DNA from: Pythium myriotylum
Taxonomy: Eukaryota > Oomycota > Peronosporomycetes > Pythiales > Pythiaceae
NCBI GenBank assembly: GCA_023091665.1
Contig: JALJCQ010000028.1
Span: forward strand, 496,001-560,000
Direction: 5' to 3'
Length of the DNA stretch: 64,000 nucleotides
This document shows positions 33,827-42,972 of this stretch, piece by piece. A program made the translations under genes and the position numbers. The notes below the pieces were generated by a model that worked only from the letters and a program-made list of their open reading frames with translations, was not told the origin of the DNA and ran no database searches. Position 1 is the first letter of the stretch. Every line of letters starts with the position of its first letter.

Positions 33827-34604
33827 CTAGTGGGGCTTCGGGACGTGGCCGTCCACGTAGAAGTTACGCGTGGCCTTCGGCAGCGTCACTGTCGTTCCTT
33901 CGAAGCCTTCGTCGACGATCACTTGACATCCCAATCGAGAGCTAACACAGAGTCCCAAGTACTTTTAATCTCACATGTCGCGGCACCCATTCACCAGCAA
34001 AGACGTACGTGTCCGTGAGTCCAAACGCCATGTCGAGCATATCTTCTTCATCTTCGCAGGCCTCCTCGAGCGAGTCGAACACTTTGTCCTCGAGGATCAC
34101 GTGACACGTCGAGCAAGCCATAGACGACTCACAAGCGCCTATAGAAATCCCATCACAAAATCCACCTCTCCACGACCTCGTCCATTTGCAACGGCCACCA
34201 CTTGCGCCATACCTTCGAGCTCAATGTCGTTGGCGTGCGCGACCTGCAGCAGCGACATGCCCGTCTTGGCCGCGACCTCGGCGATCGATCCGTCGGGCTT
34301 GAGGAACTTGATGTGCACGCTACACATCTCCAACGCAATCCACTCAGTGACCCGTATCCAGTCAATTGCCAGCTCTCCACGTACGTCGGGTTGTTGGCAA
34401 ACTCGGACATGTCGCCATGTGCCACTAGAGCGAAGCACGCGGAAGCCTCAGCCATCGAGACCCACACGACCATTTCAGCAGCAGCAACAAAGAAAAGCCC
34501 CACGCACCGAGCGGCGACGCGTGGAAGCGCTGGATCTGCGACACGCGCAGCAGCGACGAGCGGCGCGCGGCGGCGCGCAGAGCCGTCGAGGTCGCCGCGA
34601 GCAT
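33827..34604 (-). CDS. Mitochondrial adrenodoxin-type 2Fe-2S ferredoxin
   Basis: Five exons, 34604..34508, 34424..34385, 34319..34213, 34138..34009 and 33941..33827, give 162 residues with all four junctions in phase. The first exon is an Arg/Ala/Ser-rich presequence ([20 protein letters not shown]) typical of mitochondrial import. The core reads [20 protein letters not shown], then [19 protein letters not shown], which supplies the cluster ligands in the pattern C-x5-C-x2-C, and later SRLGCQVIV with the fourth cysteine. The acidic helix [18 protein letters not shown] that contacts reductase and client proteins is present. The C terminus ([13 protein letters not shown]) matches the ISC ferredoxins that donate electrons to Fe-S cluster assembly. 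Exon 2 is only 40 bases. No lesion is seen. Confidence 0.9.
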
Positions 34605-34746
34605 CGTCGGTGAGTGAGGAGGTTGGTGATCCGGTTGTCCAAGCCACCCAGCACACCGGGACCCCGAGAGGGTTTCTCTTAAAACCGTTTAACGTTGTAC
34701 AGGTTCACATGTCACAGAGTTATGTGTTCACACGTCGCATAGAGCT

Positions 34747-37305
34747 CTACGGGCATCCGAGCCATGCCTCGACGGCGCGGTCACAGGCACGGCCGACGCG
34801 CTGCGTGATCTCCATGCGTCGCATCGCCTCGTACTCGCCGAAGACGTCGCAGTGGACGACCTCCATGCGGCCGTTGTAGCAGATCCCCGTGCGGTTTTGC
34901 CACTGGCACTGCTTGTAGAGAACCCCTTGGCAGACGCCGTCTGTCGAGATCTGCGTCGGCTCCGAGTCGACGACGTCGCCCGTCAGGTTCTTGCTGCACA
35001 CGAAGGCGCCAATGCGTGTAAGCAGATCGCTGTCTTCTTGTGGCAATCGTGAAGTCTCACAGGTTACAGCTTCCTCGCCTATACGAGGTCGACACTGGTC
35101 GTCTGTGAGATCGCAAGTGCCGGAGAGGAACCCGTTGCAGCACATCGCGTTCCGGCGGAAGAGTGAGAAGCTCTGGAGGTGCTTCAAAGATTGAAGAGCT
35201 GGAAGTCGCTTGAGGTGGGTGGCGTCTCCGAGGATGAGCGTGACTAGATTCCCGAGATCGTCGAATGACGGGAGTTGAGTGAGACCGTGCGGGATCGAGA
35301 GGACGAGCGTCGTGAGCGAGTGGAGGCCTTTCAATGACGGGAACTCGGTCAGTGCTGCTGCTCCACCAAAGCGAATGAAGCGAAGTTGGGACATGTGGGC
35401 GAAAAGATCACGTGGGAGCGACCGCAAGGGGTAGTGGATAAAGTCGCTCTCAACATGGCTACACGACGTCACTCAGTGTCAATTCTTAATTGTGGCACCT
35501 CTCGAGAGAACTCACATGTAGTGAAGATCGTGGAACTCGCTGACCCAGCCGGGCAATGATTGGGTCTTGGTGTAGATCAGAATCCTAACCAAATGCGAAT
35601 TAGACCTCTCCCACTCGAGTACAATCTGATGCAGCCTTACAATTGCTCCATCTCATCGCAGCTTCTTAGCTCTTCAGGGAGCTGCACGACTGCGCGGTTG
35701 ATGATCTGCACAGTCTTCAATAGACCGTGCTTGGCAGCTGAAGCGAGCGCCTGTGTCGTGTCGGTCGCGTTTATCCACTCGCTGAACGTCCGGGGCGCTT
35801 GGTTTCTGTTAATGAACACAATGCAAGGGCAATCGCTCGGCCCCATCGTCCAGCGGTAGGAGATCACCCGACACTCAGGAATGCCAGCGCAATTGTGAGT
35901 GCTGTTTCGGACGGAAGCGACGACATAGGCCAGGATCACGGAGATACTTAGGAGAAACGCGAGGATACCGAACAGGAAGTGGCGGCGCTTGCCGTGAATT
36001 CGGACGAACCGCTTCCAAATCGATTCTCGCGATTGCTGGCTCCGAGGACTTGGCTTCGCGTCAGCAGGCTTCTGTTGATTGATTTCATTGGTCTGGCGCT
36101 GCGCATGGTGGTTTTGAACATGTCGTTGAATGACGAGGAACGTGATGATCTTTTTCCACTTGTACACGACGAGCACGTTGAGACTGGTCTTGGCGATAAG
36201 GTACGCGACTGTGCGGAGCTGAAGGTGCTCAAAGCCGTACCGGAACACGTCTTTTTGAACGGGATCCGCGAACAAGCGCGCAATTAAGTCGTAAGATCCA
36301 GGTGAAAGCGTCTTCTCGCGAATGGCGAAGACCCTACGATCCATGTCGAACTGCTTGTACGCGTAAGCGAGCACAATGACTGGCGCAAACACGGCGAAGA
36401 AGAGATCGAACAGATAGAACATTCTCGTGACCGTGAGATCGCGGTCTTCGGCTTGACGCTGGAAGCGGTAGAACGAGATGAGCCAGTTGGTCAGCAAGAG
36501 AGTCGAGTAAAAGCAGATCAACGGCAGCGGGAAGCCTTCAGTGAGGTACTGACTCAGCGCCACGGTTTGGAACGCGAGCTTTGGCAGGTCGAGAAGGGCA
36601 TTCTACGAGAACCAGCGTGTCAGCACTGTCAGCATTGGGAGGTCGCGATAAAATTCGTACATAGTAAGCATGATAAATGCCGTCGAGGCTGATGAAAGCA
36701 GCCAAGAACCCATGCACTGAAGTGGCTTTGTCTTCTGTGTTGTACTGCTGACATGGTACTCGCCACGCCGTCGAGCCGAACAGCTTCTGGCTTGGCAAGC
36801 GGACAAGACCTTCTATTCGGTGTAGCGTTTTCCTCCTGCTCGCGGATGCAACGGGATGAACTGCTGGTGGTCGTTCAGTTGTGTTGGACTGGATATGCTT
36901 CAATGCATGGTCGCGGAACACGATCATAAACAAGAACAGAGCGACGTAGGAGCACGCACATCCAATTAGCATCGCAGCAGAGATTACTGCAATGGGTGTG
37001 GGCGCCATGCCGAGCAACCAAAAGTCCCCGTTGTCCAGCTCGCGTGTCGCCATGATGAGGTTGGCGATTTGCGTCGGGAAGATTTGGACCAACGCCATGC
37101 CGAGTTGGGTGGCCGCCGAGAGCAAAAAGGCGACTGCCATGGGGATACCGAGCGCGCCGAACGTTGCGTGGAACTCGTCGTCGTTATGCGATTTCGCATG
37201 GCCACGCCCTGGGGTCGGTGGAGTGGCGGGTGGGTCGGCAGGCCCGAGAACGACGCCATCCGTGGCGACCACATCACTGATTTGCACGTCCTTGCTGCTC
37301 TCCAT
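34747..37305 (-). CDS. LRR/WLGC membrane protein, copy 11 (intact, second gene-structure type)
   Basis: Exons 37305..36661, 36602..35641, 35584..35516 and 35458..34747 give 795 residues, all in frame. The start is MESSKDVQISDVV. Spans include PMAVAFLLSAATQLGMALVQ and AMLIGCACSYVALFLFMIVF in exon 1, the FDLFFAVFAPVIVLAYAY block, and FGILAFLLSISVILAYVVAS. The cysteine loop reads VISYRWTMGPSDCPCIVF. The C-terminal half has LRRs, MCCNGFLSGTC, GVLYKQC, GICYNGRMEVVHC and VEAWLGCP. Unlike copies 1-10, the intron before FDLFFAVFAP is absent (REDRDLTVTRMFYLFDLFF is continuous) and there is an extra intron in the LILIYTK motif, creating a 69-base exon. Copy 12 shares this arrangement. It appears functional; role unknown. 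Confidence 0.87.
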
Positions 37306-37778
37306 ATAATTCTTGAAAAGAGCAAACACAGATCAAGCGTAGCTGAGAAAACTACGTGAGGGAGTGCTCAAACGCAGCGCCGAGCGAATCGTTGGGACAG
37401 TGAGACGACGGCAAAAATACTCGGCTCTTGTGGAAACAAATGAAAGGTCATCTTATCGCACATAGACGGGTCAATACAAAAATACAACCAATTAAATTTC
37501 GTCAATTTGGTTTATGGCCAATTAAATCTTCGATCTGAAGGTGGATTGGAAAAGCAATCTTCCTCTCCTGTTGCCGTTGACTCTGTGGCCAGTTACTTTA
37601 AAAAGTAACTTGGGTCGGTTCGGATCAAAAAGGCGTGACAGCAATCGAGCGTGAGGGTAGAGAGCAAAAACGAAATGTATTATGCACGTGCGTGTAATAT
37701 CGCCTGCAGCGCCGTTGGCAACAGCGCCATCATCATCGCGATGATGACTGTTCTCGTCGCCAAAAACAGATTCGTCTT
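37306..37778. other. Intergenic, no gene seen
   Basis: Gap between copy 11 (minus) and the left SDR gene (minus). The last 100 bases or so before 37779 are similar, inverted, to the sequence just downstream of the right SDR gene (40700 on; shared GAAGACGAATCTGT and CTCTCTACCCTCAC words). The duplicated unit therefore includes SDR 3' flank. Confidence 0.6.
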
Positions 37779-38492
37779 CTACCACGGCAGCGGCGCACCG
37801 TCGTAGTTGATGAACTTGCCCGAGTCCTCAATCGCCAGGCCGCTGATGACCTTGAAGAGACCCTCCGCGCTCTCCTTGGTCAAGATGGCACGTGGGTCCT
37901 TGTTCATGCCGCTCTGGACGTAGCCCGGGTGGAGAGCCACGGCGATGATCTTGTCGTCTTTGAGGTCGTGCGAGAGGCTCTTGTTGATCATGTTAAGCGC
38001 CGTCTTGGAGGTGCGGTAGCCGTAGATACCGCCGGCTGGGATCGGGACACCTTCGATGGCGGCGTTGAGTGTGATGCTGCCGACGTAGGAGGAGATCTGC
38101 GCGACGGTGGCGGTGGCGTTGGCATTCGCGGCGAGCTTGAGGTTGGGACGAAGCGCTCGTGTGATGAGGAATGGCGCGACGGTGTTGACCTCGAATTGTG
38201 CGAGCAGTGACTTCTTGGTCTCGGACTCGAGCGAGTTGACTTGGGCGATGCCGGCGTTGTTGATGAGCAGATCGATGGGTGTGTCCTTGAGGTCGTTGGC
38301 GAGGCGCAAGATCGAAGCCTCGTCACTCGTGTCGAGTTGCAAGAGCTTGTACGGGTGGAGCGCCTTGAGCTCGTCGGCGTTGGAGACGTCGCGTGCCGTG
38401 GCGATGACTTGCCAGCCTTCTTCGGTGTACTTGGCGGCGAGCGCGAGGCCGATGCCGCGGTTGCTGCCGGTGATGAGGACGGTCTTGGCCAT
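37779..38492 (-). CDS. Short-chain dehydrogenase/reductase (C-factor-like), left copy
   Basis: A 237-residue single-domain classical SDR. The cofactor motif TGSNRGIG is at residues 8-15, the NNAG motif at 78-81, the catalytic serine in QISSYVG near 134-135, and Y159-xxx-K163 in YGYRTSKTALN. The basic residue in the glycine loop and the R35 region (ATARD) suggest NADP(H) use; the substrate is not known. The length matches the small CsgA/C-factor-like group. The start is MAKTVLITG at 38492; the frame upstream is open but has no family similarity. It is the mirror partner of the gene at 39986-40699, from which it differs at about 24 of 237 residues, concentrated in 84-97 and in the substrate-loop/C-terminal part. 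Confidence 0.87.
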   Translation of the reverse strand: MAKTVLITGSNRGIGLALAAKYTEEGWQVIATARDVSNADELKALHPYKLLQLDTSDEASILRLANDLKDTPIDLLINNAGIAQVNSLESETKKSLLAQFEVNTVAPFLITRALRPNLKLAANANATATVAQISSYVGSITLNAAIEGVPIPAGGIYGYRTSKTALNMINKSLSHDLKDDKIIAVALHPGYVQSGMNKDPRAILTKESAEGLFKVISGLAIEDSGKFINYDGAPLPW

Positions 38493-38659
38493 GGTGGAGA
38501 GTGGTTGTTGTGGTTGTTGTTGGTGTGGAGGGGTCGTGGGGGAGTCGATGAAAGATCGAGAATGAGTTGGTTGTGGGGTGTGGGGTCGGGTGTGGTCGAG
38601 TGGAGACGAGGTCGCTGCCTCTCGGGGGAAGTCGTTCTGATGCGTCGGTGGTGTGTTTG

Positions 38660-38760
38660 TGATCCCTCGTGTTTGATCTCGATGGGCGTCTCTTCGGATC
38701 CGTTGGTCGGCGGCGTGTTGAAGTGATGACGAGTACGACAATCACTCGTTTTTGCCGCCC
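38660..38760 (+). repeat. Left copy of inverted SDR 5'-flank repeat
   Basis: Similar, with scattered differences and a small indel, to the reverse complement of 39294-39388. It includes TGTTGAAGTGAT and ACGACAATCACTCGT, which are near-identical in both copies. Confidence 0.75.
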
Positions 38761-39293
38761 ATCTAGATTTCTGCTGTTTTTGCCTGATAGTGATGTCGCG
38801 ATTGCCGAAGAGTTTGGTGACATCTGGATGCGGCGAGACGAGATTGGCCAGCTTAATGGGAAGTGTCAAGTGTGTGCGCCTGTGCATTATCTAGCTTGAT
38901 ACAGTACCGGAGTGTGTTTGCATCATCTCATTGTAGTCGGAACATCTTATATTTGATCCCGTGGAGACATCCCCGGCTGGCATGCATCAGGGTGCAATCT
39001 GTATTTACACCTTATGGGTGGATCTGCCCGAGGAATATTAGAATGAGTTGCAGAACACTTGAGATGGAGAAACTGGGCCGTCAAAACCCGTTGCATTGCT
39101 TTTGAACGTGAGGTCCATTGAATCACAGTAAACGAATTCCATCGCCCAGCAACGCACTTCAGCGATTCTCGACAACCCGAAACGCAAACTCAGCTGTCAA
39201 ATGCGCATCAACATAGATCTGATCACGTGATCACCTGTACTGAGTGAGCGCCCATCATCGATGGGCCACCATCGTCGCCGGAGAATGTTGGAT

Positions 39294-39388
39294 AATGGGC
39301 GGCCTGGACGAGTGATTGTCGTGCTCGTTATCACTTCAACACCTACGGACCCGAAGTGACGCCCATGGTGATCAACACGAGGGATTCC
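39294..39388 (-). repeat. Right copy of inverted SDR 5'-flank repeat
   Basis: Inverted partner of 38660-38760. It sits about 600 bases upstream of the right SDR start, compared with about 170 for the left copy; the difference is mostly extra sequence including the palindrome pair. Confidence 0.75.
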
Positions 39389-39504
39389 AACAATGCCGCG
39401 CGTTGCACAGAAAGCTCTGGATAGCAACTCGTTGTCCTTGAATGCTGCGCCAGGCCGGTAGAGAAGACATCGCATCCCGGTGTAAAAAACGTATTCTGGT
39501 GAAT

Positions 39505-39557
39505 CCATGATGAGGGTGCAACCCCATAGCCGCTATGGGGTTGCACTCTCATCATGG
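39505..39557. repeat. Palindrome, 26-bp arms with one mismatch
   Basis: Arms 39505-39530 and 39532-39557 are reverse complements except for one G/A site, around a single central base. They run from CCATGATGAG inward to CCCCATAGC. A second palindrome follows directly, so the region can form two adjacent hairpins. Confidence 0.9.
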
Positions 39558-39598
39558 AAAAAGCGTGTTTTGTCCATAATGGACAAAACACGCTTTTT
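39558..39598. repeat. Palindrome, 19-bp perfect arms
   Basis: Arms 39558-39576 (AAAAAGCGTGTTTTGTCCA) and 39580-39598 are exact reverse complements with a 3-base centre (TAA). It abuts the palindrome ending at 39557. Confidence 0.92.
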
Positions 39599-39985
39599 AT
39601 GCACAGTCGGGAAGTTTTCTTTATTTATCAGGAGACGTTTTGGATGCCCAAATACAGTTAGTTCTTGGGATGAAATAGCACTGAACCGGCGATAAAATTA
39701 TTACATATTGGGAGGTGAACTTGAGAGCGATCTTATCAATCCGGTTATAACATATTGAGACATATTCAAACCAGTGCTTATTCCTGGCAGTTATGGGTAT
39801 GGTGAGCACCCCAAGCAGCCCTGAAAAGATCCACGATCGTATCGCATATTCACAGTATCCGATAGAGTCGATCTAAACACTTGACAAAGATCTGGATATG
39901 AAACACTCCACCACCAAACCAGACCCACTTCCTTCGTGCGAGAGCGAGCGAGCGACCTCCACACCATCAAAGCCAACTCTCCACC

Positions 39986-40699
39986 ATGGCCAAGACCGTC
40001 CTCATCACCGGCAGCAACCGCGGCATCGGCCTCGCGCTCGCCGCCAAGTACACCGAAGAAGGCTGGCAAGTCATCGCCACGGCACGCGACGTCTCCAACG
40101 CCGACGAGCTCAAGGCACTTAACCCGTACAAGCTCTTGCAGCTCGACACGAGTGACGAGGCTTCGATCTTGCGCCTCGCCAACGACCTCAAGGACACACC
40201 CATCGATCTCCTCATCAACAACGCTGGCATCGCCCACCTCATCCCGCTAGAATCCGAGACCAAACAGACGCTGCTTGAGCAATTCGAGGTCAACACCATC
40301 GCACCATTCCTCGTCACACGAGCGCTTCGTCCCAACCTCAAGCTCGCCGCTAATGCCAACGCCACCGCCACCGTCGCGCAAATCTCGTCCTTCGTCGGCA
40401 GTATCACACTCAACGCCGTGATCGAAGGTGTCCCCGTCCCAGCTGGTGGCATCTACGGCTATCGCGCCTCCAAGACCGCGCTCAATATGGTCACTAAGAG
40501 CCTCTCGCACGACCTCAAAGACGACAAGATCATCGCCGCGGCTCTCCACCCGGGCTACGTCCAGAGCGGCATGACCAAGGACCCACGCGCCATGACGCCC
40601 AAGCAGAGCGCAGAGAGTCTCATCAAGGTCATCAGCGGCCTGGCGATTGAGGACTCGGGCAAGTTCATCAACTACGACGGTGCGCCGCTGCCGTGGTAG
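39986..40699 (+). CDS. Short-chain dehydrogenase/reductase (C-factor-like), right copy
   Basis: A 237-residue paralogue of the gene at 37779-38492, on the opposite strand and about 90 percent identical in protein by direct count (24 differences). All SDR motifs are kept: TGSNRGIG, NNAG, QISSFVG and YGYRASK. Replacements cluster in GIAHLIPLESETKQTLLEQF, the helix after NNAG that helps shape the substrate entrance, and in PRAMTPKQSAESLIKV near the C terminus, so the substrate may differ. The start MAKTVLITG lies in the context CACCATGGCC, identical to the left copy. About 100 bases of 3' flank are also shared. Local inverted duplication followed by moderate divergence explains the pair. Confidence 0.87.
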   Translation: MAKTVLITGSNRGIGLALAAKYTEEGWQVIATARDVSNADELKALNPYKLLQLDTSDEASILRLANDLKDTPIDLLINNAGIAHLIPLESETKQTLLEQFEVNTIAPFLVTRALRPNLKLAANANATATVAQISSFVGSITLNAVIEGVPVPAGGIYGYRASKTALNMVTKSLSHDLKDDKIIAAALHPGYVQSGMTKDPRAMTPKQSAESLIKVISGLAIEDSGKFINYDGAPLPW

Positions 40700-41113
40700 A
40701 AGACGAATCTGTCTTTGGCGATGAAGACAGTCGACGCGATAATGATAGTGCTGTTGCCTACATTGCGTTTTGGCTCTCTACCCTCACACTGGACTTGTTT
40801 CATGAGCTGCTCATATAGTGACGACAGGGAGTGAACTCTAAAGTAAAGAATCCTCGTTTCGTCCACAATCGGTTGGATCCGCTGCTACTGTGAGAAGTAT
40901 TTCAACCCTTCCTCCCAAAGCGTGCCGCGAGTTGATCGTCGCCAATTTTAATTAAATGCAAACTCAGTGTGACTGGATTGAGTTCTTCGTTGGTGTCTTC
41001 GGGGATTCCCGAGTGTGAAGGGAAGGCACCGTGGCAGATTCTAGATTCTCTTTCTCACAAACTTGTAGCTTGCTAACCTCTCTTTAGTACACTTTCGCGC
41101 GATTTACTTGTGT
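40700..41113. other. Intergenic, no gene seen
   Basis: This is the 3' flank of the right SDR gene. The first 100 bases mirror the left SDR 3' flank. The rest, up to the transposase remnant, shows no gene. Confidence 0.5.
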
Positions 41114-41865
41114 CTAGGAGATCCACAACGTGTGGGTTTCTTCTTGAGCTACAAGATCCGCTGGCAGAATCACATCCTCGACGAAGGAAAGCGTGAGTTG
41201 TTTGACTCCAAATCGCGCCTCGACAAGTGCCTGTTGCTCCGTGGTGAACTCTTCGTATAAGTGGGGAAGGTAACTATTCAGAAGAGCCTCGATGGGTTCG
41301 GGCAGACTCGGACACGCTCCGAATTCGTTACCAATGTGGTTGGGCTCATAGAGTTGCTGCCACTGTACTGAAAGTCGTTCACGCGCATTCTTGAGGAACT
41401 CGATGACTTGAGAGTAGAAAGCTTTCATCGTGTCCTTGTCAAGCGCCAGTAAGACTTCTACCAGCCTCCTCTTCGTAAACAGGCGATCTTGGTCCGTCCT
41501 ATCGTCCTCCACCCGGCTCTTCCAGAGCATACGCTTGATATAGCCAAAAACATCCACGAGTGGATTCAAGAACGGGGAGCTTTGAGGTAGATACTCCAAC
41601 GCATGAATCTGCGGATGACTTCTCCGTTCAGATACGCAAACAGACCCGTGTTGTGATGCGTCTCCTCCAAACGCAGAAACTGTCGACAGAGTGAACGCTT
41701 CATGTACCTGAGAAGACTAGGACAGGGAACGAAGTGCTCAAGGATGACCCCAGGAGCACCACTAGTAGAGAGAACACTGGTAGATCGTATTTTCCACATT
41801 ACCCCACATGCCATGCGACTTGTTAGCCATTGTATACAAGTTCGCCTGCTTGGGTTGCACACCAA
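41114..41865 (-). pseudogene. Broken DDE-type transposase remnant
   Basis: Two overlapping minus-strand frames (41865-41566 and 41599-41114) cover what looks like the C-terminal part of a Tc1/mariner-like or related DDE transposase. The clearest piece is ALEYLPQSSPFLNPLVDVFG, followed by YIKRMLWKSR. This matches the YxPxxxPFLNPIE...K pattern around the last catalytic acidic residue, although the usual glutamate is replaced (NPLVDV). The preceding frame ends in GEVIRRFMRWSIYLKAPRS, overlapping the next in another register, so at least one frameshift is present. No terminal inverted repeats were identified. It is a dead element; the family assignment is tentative. Confidence 0.55.
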
Positions 41866-41931
41866 CCAGTACTAATCACTTTCCACTCGCACACCGACAT
41901 GACGCAAAAAGCGACTCCGCAGACTGTCTGG

Positions 41932-42882
41932 TTATTGGGAGGCAGTCGGGGATTCGGGGGCCTTGAGTGGTTCGTACTGGTGGCTCGGCGTCGCGAACGG
42001 CAGCCCACCGCGTCTCTCCTTGTAGTACGCGAGGGCTTTCTTCGCAGTCACGTACACGCCGACGCAGAAGAATGGCAGCATCACCACCCACACGAGCGGG
42101 TGCACAGACTCGTCGTCGTCGTCTCGCGATCGGTGGCCTCGCCTACGGTGGTATCCGATAGCTTCGCCTGCGGCGTAGCCGAAACCTTCGCCATCGTTGA
42201 TCACGTAAATCGAAACACCTTTGGTTCGCGACTTCGAGTCTTCCTCGCTGTCGTCATCATCGTCCTTCCATGAGCGTCGGATCCGGTGCTTGCCACCACG
42301 ATCCGCAGCTCGGTTGTCAGAAAGCTCCGACTTATCATCGTCCGGCTGCTGTCTCTTCGATCCTCCGAGAAACTCAGCGATCATTGCGTCGAGACACGGA
42401 GGCGACAGCATTGCGCTGTTGCTCGCGAGACAAACGTTGACATTCCGCAGTGCTTCGACAAGAAACGGCGAATTCACGTCGTTGTTAGTCATTCCGCTGA
42501 TCTTCTGCACGAGCTTGACATCGTCCAAGCAGTAAGTCGCGATATCCTTGCCGCACCTACGACTGAGTGGCTTGACAGCGTCCCGCGTCTGCGCATCGTC
42601 GGCGATACGCGCGCGAGCCAAAAGTGGATCAGCACTGTCGACACGACGAGCAATGGCGTGCGGCACCACTGCAGCAGGCGGAGCTTTCTCAGTCGATATC
42701 GCAGCTTGTTCGTGTGGGGGCATTTCGGCCGGGGACTCTTTGCTTGCTTGACTTACGAGGCACTTGGGAAGATTTGGTCTAAGGGAAGGTCTAGCAACAC
42801 CCTTCGTCCCACCCGTCGTCTTTCTGGCCGGTCGGACGCAGGTGCCATGGAATAGGTATTCAGACTTCGTCTTCGATACCAT
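41932..42882 (-). CDS. Cysteine-rich single-pass membrane protein (GLG1-repeat-like), A
   Basis: 316 residues from ATG 42882 (MVSKTKSEYL); ATG 42723 (MPPHEQAAIS) is an alternative. The central part has one cysteine motif, RRCGKDIATYCLDDV, followed by VNVCLASNSAMLSPPCLDAM. This resembles one unit of the cysteine-rich repeat of Golgi protein GLG1 (C-x-DI-x-YC, CL-x-LS-x-C). Next come an acidic, Lys/Arg/Asp-rich stretch, one strong membrane span (VWVVMLPFFCVGVYV) and a short tail with YEPLKAPE. A paralogue at 59411-60154 has the same order of parts. No signal peptide was seen at either start, so a short upstream exon may be missing, or the protein is tail-anchored. Function unknown. Confidence 0.6.
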   Translation of the reverse strand: MVSKTKSEYLFHGTCVRPARKTTGGTKGVARPSLRPNLPKCLVSQASKESPAEMPPHEQAAISTEKAPPAAVVPHAIARRVDSADPLLARARIADDAQTRDAVKPLSRRCGKDIATYCLDDVKLVQKISGMTNNDVNSPFLVEALRNVNVCLASNSAMLSPPCLDAMIAEFLGGSKRQQPDDDKSELSDNRAADRGGKHRIRRSWKDDDDDSEEDSKSRTKGVSIYVINDGEGFGYAAGEAIGYHRRRGHRSRDDDDESVHPLVWVVMLPFFCVGVYVTAKKALAYYKERRGGLPFATPSHQYEPLKAPESPTASQ

Positions 42883-42972
42883 ATCTTGTAGATAAAGAGA
42901 GGCTACTGCGTGCCATATCCAAAAAAAGAAATGCAATTGAATTTGCACCACAACCCTTGTCTGGCAAATGCA

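Larger units (their letters stand above)
38493..39985. other. Divergent intergenic region between the two SDR genes
   Basis: Shared 5' flank of the two inverted SDR genes. Segment 38660-38760 (plus) and segment 39294-39388 (minus) are similar inverted copies, both carrying the words TTCGG, GTTGAAGTGAT and ACGACAATCACTCGT, so the duplication included promoter sequence. On the right side the two palindromes at 39505-39557 and 39558-39598 intervene, making the right flank about 440 bases longer than the left. The remainder (38900-39290, 39600-39985) shows no gene. Confidence 0.6.

Noticed and set aside
38107..38565. Frames opposite the SDR gene, also mirrored at 39967-40452
   Set aside because: They are conserved only because the SDR genes are duplicates; composition is that of an antisense shadow.
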